Shown here: positions 7,739 to 16,965 of the stretch, one piece after another | Position numbering within the stretch: position 1 is the stretch's first letter | Layout: the number at the start of each line of letters is the position of its first letter | Origin: Algoriphagus antarcticus | GTDB lineage: Bacteria; Bacteroidota; Bacteroidia; Cytophagales; Cyclobacteriaceae | DNA length: 64,000 nucleotides | Assembly (NCBI RefSeq): GCF_002150685.1 | Contig: NZ_MSSW01000045.1 | Location: forward strand, 1 to 64,000 | Direction of reading: 5' to 3' | The notes under the pieces: model-generated | What the model was told of the DNA's origin: nothing | The model's input: the letters and a program-made list of their open reading frames with translations, nothing else | The model's database searches: none | Translations under genes and position numbers: made by a program

Positions 7739-10161
7739 TGGCACTTGATGAGTATAATAAAAAGCGCGATTTCAAAAAAACGAATGAACCCCGAGGAGAC
7801 TTGGCTCAGCAAGCTGGCGAACTTCGGTTTGTGGTGCAGCGTCATGATGCCAGTCACCTTCACTTTGATCTCAGACTGGAGATGGATGGAGTGCTCAAAA
7901 GTTGGGCTATTCCTAAAGGCCCATCGTTGAATCCCGGTGACAAGCGTCTGGCGGTGCAAACTGAAGATCACCCATTGAAATACCTGGACTTTCATGGGAT
8001 TATCCCGAAGGGAAATTATGGAGCAGGAGAAATGACCATTTGGGACGCAGGAACTTTTACTCCCATGTCGGACAAGAAAGATGTTGCCCTTTCCATGTTC
8101 AAAGACGGCGACCTGAAGCTTACTTTTTTTGGAACCAAGCTTCGGGGAGATTTCGCTTTGGTCAGAACGAAATTTGAAGGAAAGCAGCCACAATGGCTAT
8201 TGATCAAAAAGAAGGATGAATTTGCTACGGATCTGGATTACGATGCGAATCTTCATCTCGGAGAAACCAAAATCGAAGAGACAACCAAACCTTCCAAAGC
8301 GCTTTCCCTTACCCATCAGGTTTCACCAATGCTTGCCTCAACCAGCAAAGACCTTAAATTCAGCACTTCCAAAGACTGGCTCTACGAGATCAAATGGGAT
8401 GGCTACCGCATGATCTGCAATCACTCTTCGGATAGTACATCCCTCTATTCCCGCAACGGAGTGGATTATTCAGAGACTTTTCCTGCCTTAATAGACAGCT
8501 TAAAACAACTTCCAAAAACTGCCATACTCGATGGGGAAGTGGTGAGTCTGGATAAGAATGGAGTTTCCAAATTTCAATGGCTACAACATTATAGTGATGA
8601 GCCAAAAGGAGACCTGACTTACATGGTCTTTGACTTGCTTTATCTGGATGGGCATAGCATTATTCACCTCAAGCTGGAAGAGCGTAAGGAATTGTTGGAG
8701 TCTTTAGTCGAGGATATACCTAACATACGCTATAGTGAACATTTGACCGGCGGTGGCAAAGCTTTCTTCGAAGAAGTGAAGGAAAATGAGCTTGAAGGAA
8801 TCATCGGCAAAAAAGCTGGTTCTTTCTATTATCCGGGTGTTCGATCTGAGGAATGGGTGAAATTCAAAACGCAAGAAAGCATCGAGGCGATCATCTGTGG
8901 CTACACCAAATCAGATAATCGTCCGTTTGGCTCCTTGATCCTAGGACTGCATAGACAAAATGAATTGACCTACGCGGGCAACTGTGGGACAGGTTTTTCT
9001 ATTGCTCTGCAAAAGGAGCTGGTTGTTCAGTTTGATAAAATACAACAATCGAAATCACCCTTTCCGGAAAAAATAAATCTAAACGGAAGGCAGCCTGTCT
9101 GGCTTCATCCGGTGATGATAGCTGAAGTAACATTTGCAGAATGGACAGAAAACAACAGACTTCGCCAGCCGGTTTTCAAAGGATTACGAAATGACAAATT
9201 CCCCCAAGAACTAAAAATCGAAAGCTCTGAAACAGCTGGAAAATCCAGCGGCAGTTCAGATAATTCCTTGGAAATTGACGGGATTAATGTCCCCGTAAGC
9301 AATCTGGAAAAGCCCCTATGGCCTAAAGAAGGAATTACCAAATACGATCTGATTGACTATTACCTTTCTGTGTCAGATTATATTTTACCTTTTTTAAAAG
9401 ATCGTCCACAAAATCTCCACCGTCATCCAAACGGGATAGATAAAGATGGATTTTACCAGAAAGACACACCAGAAGGATATCCTGATTGGATAGAAACTAC
9501 CAGCATCCATTCAGAATCCTCCGAGAAGGATATTGATTACATGCTTTGCCAAAATGAAGCAACGCTCATCTACATGGCGAATCTTGGCTGTATTGAGATT
9601 AATCCCTGGAATGCAAGGATCGGTTCACTAGATAATCCGGATTATATCGTGATAGATCTGGATCCATCTGACAAAAACGATTTTAAGCAAGTCATAGAAG
9701 TAGCTCAGGCTTTTCATCAACTGCTTGAGGAATTAAAGATTGATGCATACTGCAAAACCTCGGGTGCGAGCGGACTTCATATTTATATCCCTTTGGGTGC
9801 AAAATATACTTTTGAGGAAGGACGCGATTTCTGCAAGCTTTTGTGCACCATCATCCAAGAACAGCTTCCCAAACTCACTACCATGGAAAGACCACTCAAA
9901 GCAAGGAAAGGAAGAATCTATCTGGACTACCTGCAGAATCGTCTTGGGCAAACGCTTGCATCTGTGTACTGCGTGCGTCCCAAACCCGGAGCAACTGTTT
10001 CCACACCACTTCTTTGGAAAGAAGTAAATAGCAAACTGGACAAAAATGACTTCACAATTTTTACGCTCAAGCATAGACTTAAACAGCACCCAGATCTTTT
10101 TAAAGAGGTTCTTGGCAAGGGGGTCAGCATAGAGAAAACACTCGAAAGGCTAGATGGATAG
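7738..10161 (+). CDS. ligD: Multifunctional DNA ligase D (phosphoesterase-ligase-polymerase)
   Basis: 807 residues with three domains in the order seen in Pseudomonas LigD. First the 3'-phosphoesterase domain (about 1-160; RHDASHLHFDLRLE gives the metal-binding His and Asp). Next the ATP-dependent ligase domain (about 190-490) with nucleotidyl lysine K219 in EIKWDGYR and the EWVKFK motif V near its middle. Last the archaeo-eukaryotic primase-type polymerase domain (about 520-800) with the VIDLDPSD catalytic acids and SGASGLHIY. It heals, fills and seals DNA ends held by Ku. Translation starts within the ku stop codon. All expected catalytic motifs are present, so the system looks functional. 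Confidence 0.97.
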   Translation: MALDEYNKKRDFKKTNEPRGDLAQQAGELRFVVQRHDASHLHFDLRLEMDGVLKSWAIPKGPSLNPGDKRLAVQTEDHPLKYLDFHGIIPKGNYGAGEMTIWDAGTFTPMSDKKDVALSMFKDGDLKLTFFGTKLRGDFALVRTKFEGKQPQWLLIKKKDEFATDLDYDANLHLGETKIEETTKPSKALSLTHQVSPMLASTSKDLKFSTSKDWLYEIKWDGYRMICNHSSDSTSLYSRNGVDYSETFPALIDSLKQLPKTAILDGEVVSLDKNGVSKFQWLQHYSDEPKGDLTYMVFDLLYLDGHSIIHLKLEERKELLESLVEDIPNIRYSEHLTGGGKAFFEEVKENELEGIIGKKAGSFYYPGVRSEEWVKFKTQESIEAIICGYTKSDNRPFGSLILGLHRQNELTYAGNCGTGFSIALQKELVVQFDKIQQSKSPFPEKINLNGRQPVWLHPVMIAEVTFAEWTENNRLRQPVFKGLRNDKFPQELKIESSETAGKSSGSSDNSLEIDGINVPVSNLEKPLWPKEGITKYDLIDYYLSVSDYILPFLKDRPQNLHRHPNGIDKDGFYQKDTPEGYPDWIETTSIHSESSEKDIDYMLCQNEATLIYMANLGCIEINPWNARIGSLDNPDYIVIDLDPSDKNDFKQVIEVAQAFHQLLEELKIDAYCKTSGASGLHIYIPLGAKYTFEEGRDFCKLLCTIIQEQLPKLTTMERPLKARKGRIYLDYLQNRLGQTLASVYCVRPKPGATVSTPLLWKEVNSKLDKNDFTIFTLKHRLKQHPDLFKEVLGKGVSIEKTLERLDG

Positions 10162-10353
10162 CTATCATTGCAGTACGATCCAAAACCCGAATTGGGAATA
10201 ATTTTTCACAGAAATAGTCTTCGACAGTAGTTTTTTTCACCTATAAAGCATTTTGGCTTCCATTATTGACCTATATCGTCTATTTCCCATTTTGGCTAAA
10301 TGATTGATCTTTTAATGAGATCGAATAGAGTTCAAATCAAACCCTAATCAACC

Positions 10354-11634
10354 ATGTACTTTAAAAATACACTTCCACTTTTGGCCTTAGCAGCTTTTGG
10401 CTTTGTCTCATGTCAGGAAAAAGTCTCCAAAGAAGAGAAAGAAGAAATCTCCGAAACCAGTGCCGATACGGTGCAAACTGCACTTGGCCAATTAATTTTG
10501 CCCCCGCCGTACGCAACCGAGTCTGTCACTAACGAAAGTAAAATTGTGGCCTGGCCTGACGGCAAAATGCCCACTGCTCCAGCTGGATTTACCGTTACCA
10601 AATTTGCTGATGAATTGGACAACCCGAGAAATACATATGTAGGGCCAAACGGGGATATTTTTGTAGTAGAAAGCAGCACAAAAGGTAGCGCGGATCGTAT
10701 CACCATCTTCAAGGATAAGGATAAAAACGGCGAATATGAGACCCGTGAAGTATTCAAAGAAAACTTGAACAGCCCATATGGAATGCTCATTCTGAACGAG
10801 CACTTTTACATCGCCAATACAGATGGACTTTATAGATTCGCCTACAAATCAGGACAGATAAAACTTGAAGGCGAGGGAGAAAAAATAGTTGATCTCCCAG
10901 CTGGAGGATATAATAATCACTGGACAAGAAATCTGATTGCTAATGAAGATGGGAGTAAAATCTACATTTCCGTCGGATCTGCCAGTAATGCAGGGGAACA
11001 TGGAATGGAAGAGGAGCATCGAAGAGCTGCGATTTTGGAAGTGAATCCAGATGGAACTGGAGAAATTATGTTTGCAAGTGGACTGAGAAATCCAGTGGGA
11101 ATGTCGTGGAACCCGGCAACAAAGGAACTTTGGACTGCGGTAAATGAACGAGATAAATTGGGCGATAATTTGGTGCCTGATTATATCACAAGTGTAAAGA
11201 AAGGAGGGTTTTATGGATGGCCTTATTCTTATTATGGTCAGATCGAAGATCCAAGAATGGAAGGCCAAGCTCCCGAATTGGTTGAGAAAGCAATTGTCCC
11301 AGAAGTATCGGTAGGAAGTCACACGGCTTCGCTGGGTTTGACTTTCTATGATGGAACTGGCTTTCCGGAAGAATATAATAACGGAGCATATGTAGGACAA
11401 CATGGTTCTTGGAACCGTGAAAAACTTGCTGGATATAAAGTTCTTTATGTGCCATTTGAGAATGGTAAGCCTGCTGGAGAGCCACAGGATTTCTTAACAG
11501 GATTTGTGTCAGAATCTGAGAGTTCCGAAGTATATGGGCGTCCGGTGGACGTGACAGTTTTGCCCGACGGTGCACTTTTGGTAAATGATGATAACGGGAA
11601 TACGCTTTGGAAAATAGCTTATACAGGCAATTAG
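10354..11634 (+). CDS. PQQ-dependent sugar/sorbosone dehydrogenase-like lipoprotein
   Basis: 426 residues. A lipoprotein signal ends at FVSC (Cys20), so the mature protein is anchored in the envelope. The rest reads as a six-bladed beta-propeller of the GSDH/sorbosone dehydrogenase family: NPRNTYVGPNGDIFV, SGLRNPVGMSWNP, GFYGWPYSYYG, HGSWNR and a final GRPVDVTVLPDGALLVNDD blade. Such proteins oxidise sugars or alcohols with PQQ in the periplasm, but many Bacteroidota members lack proven substrate or cofactor. Monocistronic. A related gene runs off the other window end (63700-64000). Confidence 0.85.
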   Translation: MYFKNTLPLLALAAFGFVSCQEKVSKEEKEEISETSADTVQTALGQLILPPPYATESVTNESKIVAWPDGKMPTAPAGFTVTKFADELDNPRNTYVGPNGDIFVVESSTKGSADRITIFKDKDKNGEYETREVFKENLNSPYGMLILNEHFYIANTDGLYRFAYKSGQIKLEGEGEKIVDLPAGGYNNHWTRNLIANEDGSKIYISVGSASNAGEHGMEEEHRRAAILEVNPDGTGEIMFASGLRNPVGMSWNPATKELWTAVNERDKLGDNLVPDYITSVKKGGFYGWPYSYYGQIEDPRMEGQAPELVEKAIVPEVSVGSHTASLGLTFYDGTGFPEEYNNGAYVGQHGSWNREKLAGYKVLYVPFENGKPAGEPQDFLTGFVSESESSEVYGRPVDVTVLPDGALLVNDDNGNTLWKIAYTGN

Positions 11635-12126
11635 AATTCACAATCTTAATTAAAATATAACGAGTCTTTAAGGCCCCAGAAGAGTAAAATGCAGCCAAAA
11701 TTGGAGAAAGTACTGAAGACGATAGCTGACAAAACCAGCTTAAACTTCGATCCTGTGCTAGGTTTGCTTTACTCTTCTGACGAAATAGAACGGATTTTTT
11801 CCTCAGAGACTGAGAGTATAATACCGCTATTTGGGGAAACTTATGATTTGTAAAGGCCACCCTTTTTCAATGGATTCTGTTTAATACCCCTTCAATTTAA
11901 TTTTAAGAGCGAAATATACACTTGGGTTAGATTTTGTCTAAGTTATTATTAACAACTGTGATTATACAGAATCTTGCCAGTAGAAAATTTATAGGATCGA
12001 AAATCCATAGGCACATTGAATTCTGGTTTACTCCGGTCTTCCAACCCGTTGACCAAAGAGAATTCGCTTACTGGCAGAAAAGCGTACATACAGCTTAACA
12101 ACCTATTCAATTAAATCAAACATTTT
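11635..12126. other. Intergenic region holding repeat copy B
   Basis: About 490 bases. Other than the inverted-repeat element at 11958-12090 I see no gene. The stretch 11690-11860 contains open frames on both strands but none with family resemblance. Confidence 0.5.
11958..12090 (+). repeat. MITE-like inverted-repeat element (copy B)
   Basis: Starts GTGATTATACAGAATCTTGCC, has an interior reading TTTATAGGATCGAAAAT ... CACATTGAATTCTGGTTTAC ... GGTCTTCCAACCC, and ends with a decayed inverted copy of the start (TTACTGGCAG...CGTA). The interior matches the reverse complement of the interior of copy C (63318-63438) while the left ends of both match directly. No coding capacity; a non-autonomous element or structured repeat is the best description. 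Confidence 0.7.
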
Positions 12127-12528
12127 ATGAAAAAGCAATTAGCAGTACTTGTAGTAGCCATATCCTCGATATTGTTCGCCTGTAATGAAAAGAAGGAGTA
12201 CGGCGACGTCACTGAGGATGGTATAATGGATGTAGATGAATCCACGTCTTTAGATGGAAAAACGAAAGCAGGAACCGACTCAAGTATGAGATTGACAGAT
12301 GGTACCAGGATACCGGTAATTATCGAGTCTACAGATTCGATCAACCTACCACAAGAATTGTTGGACGTGATAGAGAAAACAGACGATATTAATCCAGATA
12401 GTATTCTTGTTAAAAGGAGGTTTACTGAAAATAACATCACTTATTACGAGTTGGAGTTCAGAATGAAAGAGGGATCAAATCAAACCTTCATATTCGACGG
12501 AGAAGGCAAGAGAAAATCAGTGGATTAA
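12127..12528 (+). CDS. Small lipoprotein of unknown function
   Basis: 133 residues with a clear lipoprotein signal (MKKQLAVLVV... LFAC, Cys19). The mature part is acidic and starts with a low-complexity linker (EKKEYGDVTEDGIMDVDEST), then a compact C-terminal region with alternating strands (ILVKRRF, YYELEFRM, TFIFDGEGK) resembling the PepSY-like or DUF2874 layout of Bacteroidota, though I cannot assign it firmly. It starts shortly after repeat copy B, so its promoter may lie in or beside that element. Confidence 0.7.
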   Translation: MKKQLAVLVVAISSILFACNEKKEYGDVTEDGIMDVDESTSLDGKTKAGTDSSMRLTDGTRIPVIIESTDSINLPQELLDVIEKTDDINPDSILVKRRFTENNITYYELEFRMKEGSNQTFIFDGEGKRKSVD

Positions 12529-12818
12529 TAAGTTGAAAGGATGATCAAGCACTGATGGAATTCAGAATGCTTGTATCATCTTTTTTTCTTTAGGTGTTGT
12601 AACGATACACCGATGATGCAACTCTGGGATGTGTCTTACGACTCAAAGAATACCAATCATAAAAGGCTGCCGATTGATCAGGATGCGAAAACTTTTAGTG
12701 ATTCAATAGCTGAGAGCAGAATTTATGACTGATAAGATGAAATGAGGATCCTAGTACAATTATCTTCTTGGAATCTCAGACTCTGATTTCGCCTGCATTA
12801 TTTCTATATCAAAATCTC

Positions 12819-13319
12819 ATGGACATTAAACATTTCTTGATTACGATTCTTTCCGGACTGGTAGGTACTGTGGCGATGACCTTGTTCATGTACCTGTATA
12901 GCTATGTCAGTCACAGCTTTACTAAGGTGATCCATATTCTGGGTAATATGTTAGTTGGGGAAAGTAATTTTTACTCTCCTGGTAAGAATGCCCTTATCGT
13001 AGGGATTGCTGCTCATTTTGGAGTGGGAGTACTTTTTTCATTTGCATACTTTCTTCTTTGGAACTGGGGATTTTTCCAAATTAATTTGGTGGATTCTATC
13101 ATAATAGGAGTAATCAGTGGGGTGCTGGCTGTGGCAGCTTGGAAAAGCTACTTGACTCTCCATTCAAGTCCTCCACAGTTTTCTGAACTCAATTACTTTC
13201 TTGCGCTGTTTTTGGCTCACATCGTCTTCGCTGTAGTTAGTGTGAATGTGTTTCAAATTATTACTGACAATCCTGAGCTATGGTACCAATTACAGGAAGA
13301 GGCTAAACTATCCCAATGA
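12819..13319 (+). CDS. Four-helix integral membrane protein, unknown function
   Basis: 166 residues from the ATG at 12819 (MDIKHFLITILSG); an upstream ATG at 12768 would put a polar tail before the first membrane helix. Four hydrophobic segments are visible: around SGLVGTVAMTLFMYLY, a second after GKNALIVGIAAHFGVG, a third at SIIIGVISGVLAVAAW and a fourth at FLALFLAHIVFAVVSV. The overall pattern recalls DUF1440/DUF2938-type proteins, but I am not certain. The stop overlaps the next gene by four bases (ATGA), so it is co-translated with the M23 lipoprotein and may work with it in the envelope. Confidence 0.7.
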   Translation: MDIKHFLITILSGLVGTVAMTLFMYLYSYVSHSFTKVIHILGNMLVGESNFYSPGKNALIVGIAAHFGVGVLFSFAYFLLWNWGFFQINLVDSIIIGVISGVLAVAAWKSYLTLHSSPPQFSELNYFLALFLAHIVFAVVSVNVFQIITDNPELWYQLQEEAKLSQ

Positions 13320-14626
13320 AATCCTTCAGACTTTTCACCGCCCTTTTTGCCATTTTGGTCATTCTTATTTCCTCATGCAACAATCAATCTTTGAGGATTT
13401 TTAAGTCAAGCTCAGCTAGGACAAAGTATCTAAATACACTGAAGAGCTCGGGGATTAGCTCAACCAAAATTGGTTTGGAATGGCAAAAATCAGGTATTGA
13501 GGCAATTTCGAGGCCTTCTGAACTGGAAATACCAGTAGCTATTCAGGGTAGTTTCAAGTCCAAAAGCATTGAAGCAAAAGCATGGAAAATTCAGCTGGAG
13601 CAGGGAGCTTCTGTCAATATTCTTGTGTATTGGCAGGCTAATGATAGCAGTAAATTAATCGTGGACTTATTAGAGGGGCCAGAGTGGAAGGAACTGGAAT
13701 CCTATGCGACACAAAATGATTCTGTGAAGTTCGAAGCAGAAAAGACGGGCAGTTACTTACTTCGAATTCAGCCAGAATTACTTGGGGAGGGCAATTTTCA
13801 AGTCAGAATTAATGGAACTGCCACTTATGCAGTATTTCCCGTACAGGGAAAAAACAGTCGGGCAATTCAAAGTATATGGGGCGATGAACGCGATGGAGGG
13901 AAGAGATCACATGAAGGGGTGGATATTTTTGCGGCTCGCGGCACTCCAATATTGGCTCCTGTAGAAGGCGTAGTCACGGCCGTACGGGATACGGGATTGG
14001 GAGGAAAACAGGTTTGGTTGAGAGATCCCAAGCGAGACTGGAATCTTTATTTTGCACATTTGGATAGCCAGATGGTGAGTAATCTGCAGCGGGTAAATCC
14101 TGGAGATACATTGGGCTTGGTGGGGAATACAGGCAATGCCAGGACTACAGCTCCGCATTTGCATTTTGGGATTTATCAAAGCGGTGCGATCAACCCTTTT
14201 CCAGCTATTAAGACTGAGTTTGATATTGCTTCACAACTTCCAGAGCGGGAACTACCTCAACTGATGAAAGTCATTACCTCTCAGACAAATATGAGAAGCC
14301 AGCCGAACACAAATTCAAGCGTCATTGCGCAGCTGATTGCAAATACACCGGTTATCATACTAGCCGCTACTTCTGATTGGTTTGAGGTAGAGACTACGGA
14401 TGGAATCATTGGCTTTTTGTACAAAAATCTACTTACGTCTGTTGATTCCGTCGCATTAGATGATAGGTCAACTTACGCGATGACCAAACCTTCACAATTT
14501 TTAGCAGATAGCTTACTTGTAGATTTAGAGCAGTTTTCTAAAATAGGTGAAACTGCAGAAGGGTATGACTTGATTTTAGATAGGGATGGAAATCTGCTTT
14601 TCCTTCCAGTCATGGTACATCAATAA
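13316..14626 (+). CDS. M23 (LytM-type) peptidase lipoprotein with SH3 domain
   Basis: 436 residues. Lipoprotein signal with Cys21 (ILISSC). Residues about 60-170 form a beta-rich domain of pre-peptidase type. The M23 metallopeptidase core follows: H199 and D203 in HEGVD, then HLHFG (281-285) with the second zinc/catalytic pair. A bacterial SH3 domain covers about 315-380 (TNMRSQPNTNSSVIAQL, then DWFEVETTDG). M23 enzymes cut peptidoglycan cross-bridges; SH3 domains bind the wall. The zinc ligands are intact, so it is probably active rather than a NlpD/EnvC-like activator. Translationally coupled to the membrane protein before it. Confidence 0.9.
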   Translation: MKSFRLFTALFAILVILISSCNNQSLRIFKSSSARTKYLNTLKSSGISSTKIGLEWQKSGIEAISRPSELEIPVAIQGSFKSKSIEAKAWKIQLEQGASVNILVYWQANDSSKLIVDLLEGPEWKELESYATQNDSVKFEAEKTGSYLLRIQPELLGEGNFQVRINGTATYAVFPVQGKNSRAIQSIWGDERDGGKRSHEGVDIFAARGTPILAPVEGVVTAVRDTGLGGKQVWLRDPKRDWNLYFAHLDSQMVSNLQRVNPGDTLGLVGNTGNARTTAPHLHFGIYQSGAINPFPAIKTEFDIASQLPERELPQLMKVITSQTNMRSQPNTNSSVIAQLIANTPVIILAATSDWFEVETTDGIIGFLYKNLLTSVDSVALDDRSTYAMTKPSQFLADSLLVDLEQFSKIGETAEGYDLILDRDGNLLFLPVMVHQ

Positions 14627-14819
14627 CAGGGTTAGCTACCCATTATGAGAACTTTTCTGCACATAAATACAACGTGACAGACAGCAAAAAATTCATTAAC
14701 ATTTTTTGAATACTCAGAAAACAGTCCTATTCTCATTCCCAACGTACTATGGATTTTTCATTTACTTTCTCTGACAAAGGGCATCCATGTTGCCTCTTGT
14801 AACGGAAAACTGAAAAGCT

Positions 14820-15113
14820 ATGAAAACTAATAAACCTGAGAAAACACAAAACCTAAAAGATAAAACTACTGAAGAACTGGTACGGGAAGCCAGAGTCACC
14901 AAGGATGATCTCCAAGCCTTAGGTCCAAAAGATGCAAATCTAAGTGATGACGGCGGCGACGATGAGCAGCTTATCGAGAGAAAGAGAAAAGTTGATTTCA
15001 CGGGTGATGGGCTGGATGTGCCAGGAAGCGAGTTGGATGACCAACAGGAAAATATTGGTTCCGAGGACGAGGAAAATAACTCTTACAGCAATGCAGACGA
15101 AGAGGAAAGGTAA
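14820..15113 (+). CDS. Acidic, probably disordered 97-residue protein, first gene of the QEGLA operon
   Basis: Basic N-terminal third (KTNKPEKTQ...), then a very acidic tail with DDGGDDEQ (about 43-50), DVPGSELDDQQENIGSEDEE (66-85) and the C-terminus NADEEER. The conserved-looking DVPGSELDD core recalls small hypothetical proteins common in Bacteroidota. No signal peptide or membrane segment. The stop overlaps the start of the DUF1704 peptidase gene (TAATG), so the two are translationally coupled. An acidic flexible tail next to a C-terminal peptidase and an ATP-grasp ligase makes it a candidate substrate, but that is inference. Confidence 0.75.
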   Translation: MKTNKPEKTQNLKDKTTEELVREARVTKDDLQALGPKDANLSDDGGDDEQLIERKRKVDFTGDGLDVPGSELDDQQENIGSEDEENNSYSNADEEER

Positions 15114-16948
15114 TGATTGATAAAAAGACAAAGGAAGCACTCACCGAAGCCCTGAAGACAGGAAACGTTCTTAATCTTTCTCTTGGAGGTAAAAGCCGGA
15201 TAAGAATAGAGCGGAGATTGCCTTTTCTTTTGATCTATCGCGAAGAAAAACAAGATCACTTTAAAGTTTCGGATCTCGTGAGAATGGAGTCTTCCTATCT
15301 GATCACTGAATCCAGCACTGATTTCAATTCGGATATTGCTCTGCTTGCCAAGGAATTGTCGAAGGAGCTAGCTGAAGAATACGGTTCGGTGATGGTTCTT
15401 GAGGTTTGGATAGGAAAACCGGACAGTAAATCTTTTAAACTCAAAACTGCTAAAGATAAAGCGCCAAACACTGTGAAAGCATTTCAGGATGGACTGCAGG
15501 CATTTTGCCGAACCCATCCAGAGCTGACTGTTCAAGTAGAGGAGAACCTAATTCGGCATCCAGATCATCTGGCGGATTTTCTGACTTTGAAGCAGTGTCA
15601 AGAAGCAGGCATTTACTTGATGGGATTGGAGATTCCACCTTTCTTCCAAAGTCATGCAAATAAGGAGTTTTACTACCTAGTCTTTAAGGAATTCAAGCTA
15701 GCTTTTTCCAATATTCTCAGAAAGGCAGTGTATGAATTTATACGAGTTCAGACTTCCTTCGATATTCAAAATTATCAGCGTCTGGGTAGTACTGTGGTAG
15801 ATGAAAAAGTGTGGGAAGTAGATAAGCAACTTTCTGAAATTGAGGCTAAGTATCAGTTTCTGCTGCTTATTTCCCCAACAAATACTATGCAGGCAAAGGA
15901 AGAATTCATCGCAAACCAGCATCGCAAGAACCCAAAGTTCCTTTACCGCAATTTACCCATAGATCCAGATCGATTGAAGGAAGAGTTGTTCCGAATTGAT
16001 ATCAGAGGCATACAAGATCCTACCCTTTCATTTCTTTACACGGAAAAGCGCGAGGAAATCGAAAAACAGATTACCATGCTCAAGGAGCGAGGAACAAAGA
16101 ACTTCATGTATAGTAGCATTCGTTTATACAGTACTCCGGGAGTAGAGCTACACGAAACGGCTAAACTTTTGCTAAAAACCCTTCCTCCTGATGATTTCGA
16201 GAATATAGAATGGATAGATCCTTACGATATGGCTAAATATTGTATGGCTGAAATTGAAGAATACAGAAAAATTTATCCGGCATTAAACTCTAAAGTAGAG
16301 GTGAAAAATGACATTGTCGGGATGCTGGTGTCGAGAGGTCAGCTCTACATAGGTTCTAGTTTTAAAGTTCCAAAACAACGGATCAAAGCCTTGGTTCATC
16401 ACGAAGTTGGTACACATGTGCTCACATTTTACAATGGGAAAATGCAGTCTTTCGGGCAAATGAGCAGTGGTTTTGCGGATTATGACGAGTTACAGGAAGG
16501 TCTTGCAGTCTTGGCAGAATACCTAGTCGGAGGACTTACCAATAACAGACTGAGAACTCTTGCTGCAAGAGTGATCGCAGGAAGAGCGGTGACAGAAGGA
16601 ATGACTTTCGAAGAGACATACCATACGCTGACAGCAGAATATAATTCCTCGCCTGAGCAGGCTTTTCAGATTACAGCTAGAGCATATCAAGGCGGTGGCT
16701 GCACCAAAGATATAATCTACCTCAGAGGCCTGATTAAACTGATAGATTACCTGCAAAATGGTGGCGATTTGGAACCGCTGTATGTAGGTAAAATAGGATT
16801 TAAACATATTGCCCTGATCCAAGAATTGCGCATTCGCGACATCATAAAACCGTCTCCACTTAGTCCAAGCTATCTCAAAACAGATTTTGCTCAGGAGCGA
16901 CTGCAAAAATTAAAGGAAGGACTGACCTTGCCCGAACTAGTCAATTAA
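15113..16948 (+). CDS. QEGLA-motif / DUF1704 metallopeptidase-like protein (MATCAP-like)
   Basis: 611 residues. The zinc motif HExxxH is HEVGTH at 430-435, followed by QEGLA (461-465), whose Glu is the expected third ligand. This is the DUF1704/TIGR02421 family (databases use the name flavohemoglobin expression-modulating QEGLA motif protein). The vertebrate relatives MATCAP/TMCP remove the C-terminal tyrosine of tubulin, so carboxypeptidase action on a protein tail is a reasonable guess for the bacterial protein. N-terminal about 200 residues form a separate domain. Start overlaps the stop of the acidic protein; the ATP-grasp gene follows 17 bases after its stop. Metal site intact. Confidence 0.88.
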   Translation: MIDKKTKEALTEALKTGNVLNLSLGGKSRIRIERRLPFLLIYREEKQDHFKVSDLVRMESSYLITESSTDFNSDIALLAKELSKELAEEYGSVMVLEVWIGKPDSKSFKLKTAKDKAPNTVKAFQDGLQAFCRTHPELTVQVEENLIRHPDHLADFLTLKQCQEAGIYLMGLEIPPFFQSHANKEFYYLVFKEFKLAFSNILRKAVYEFIRVQTSFDIQNYQRLGSTVVDEKVWEVDKQLSEIEAKYQFLLLISPTNTMQAKEEFIANQHRKNPKFLYRNLPIDPDRLKEELFRIDIRGIQDPTLSFLYTEKREEIEKQITMLKERGTKNFMYSSIRLYSTPGVELHETAKLLLKTLPPDDFENIEWIDPYDMAKYCMAEIEEYRKIYPALNSKVEVKNDIVGMLVSRGQLYIGSSFKVPKQRIKALVHHEVGTHVLTFYNGKMQSFGQMSSGFADYDELQEGLAVLAEYLVGGLTNNRLRTLAARVIAGRAVTEGMTFEETYHTLTAEYNSSPEQAFQITARAYQGGGCTKDIIYLRGLIKLIDYLQNGGDLEPLYVGKIGFKHIALIQELRIRDIIKPSPLSPSYLKTDFAQERLQKLKEGLTLPELVN

Positions 16949-16965
16949 CCACTAACCACCACAAA

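Noticed and set aside
7588-8193. 201-codon minus-strand frame across the ku-ligD junction
   Set aside because: Shadow of two strongly supported genes; composition does not look coding.
12613-12732. 39-codon open frame on the plus strand (starts MMQLWDVSYDSK)
   Set aside because: No start signal, no recognised family, and it lies between two genes with ordinary spacing; likely chance.
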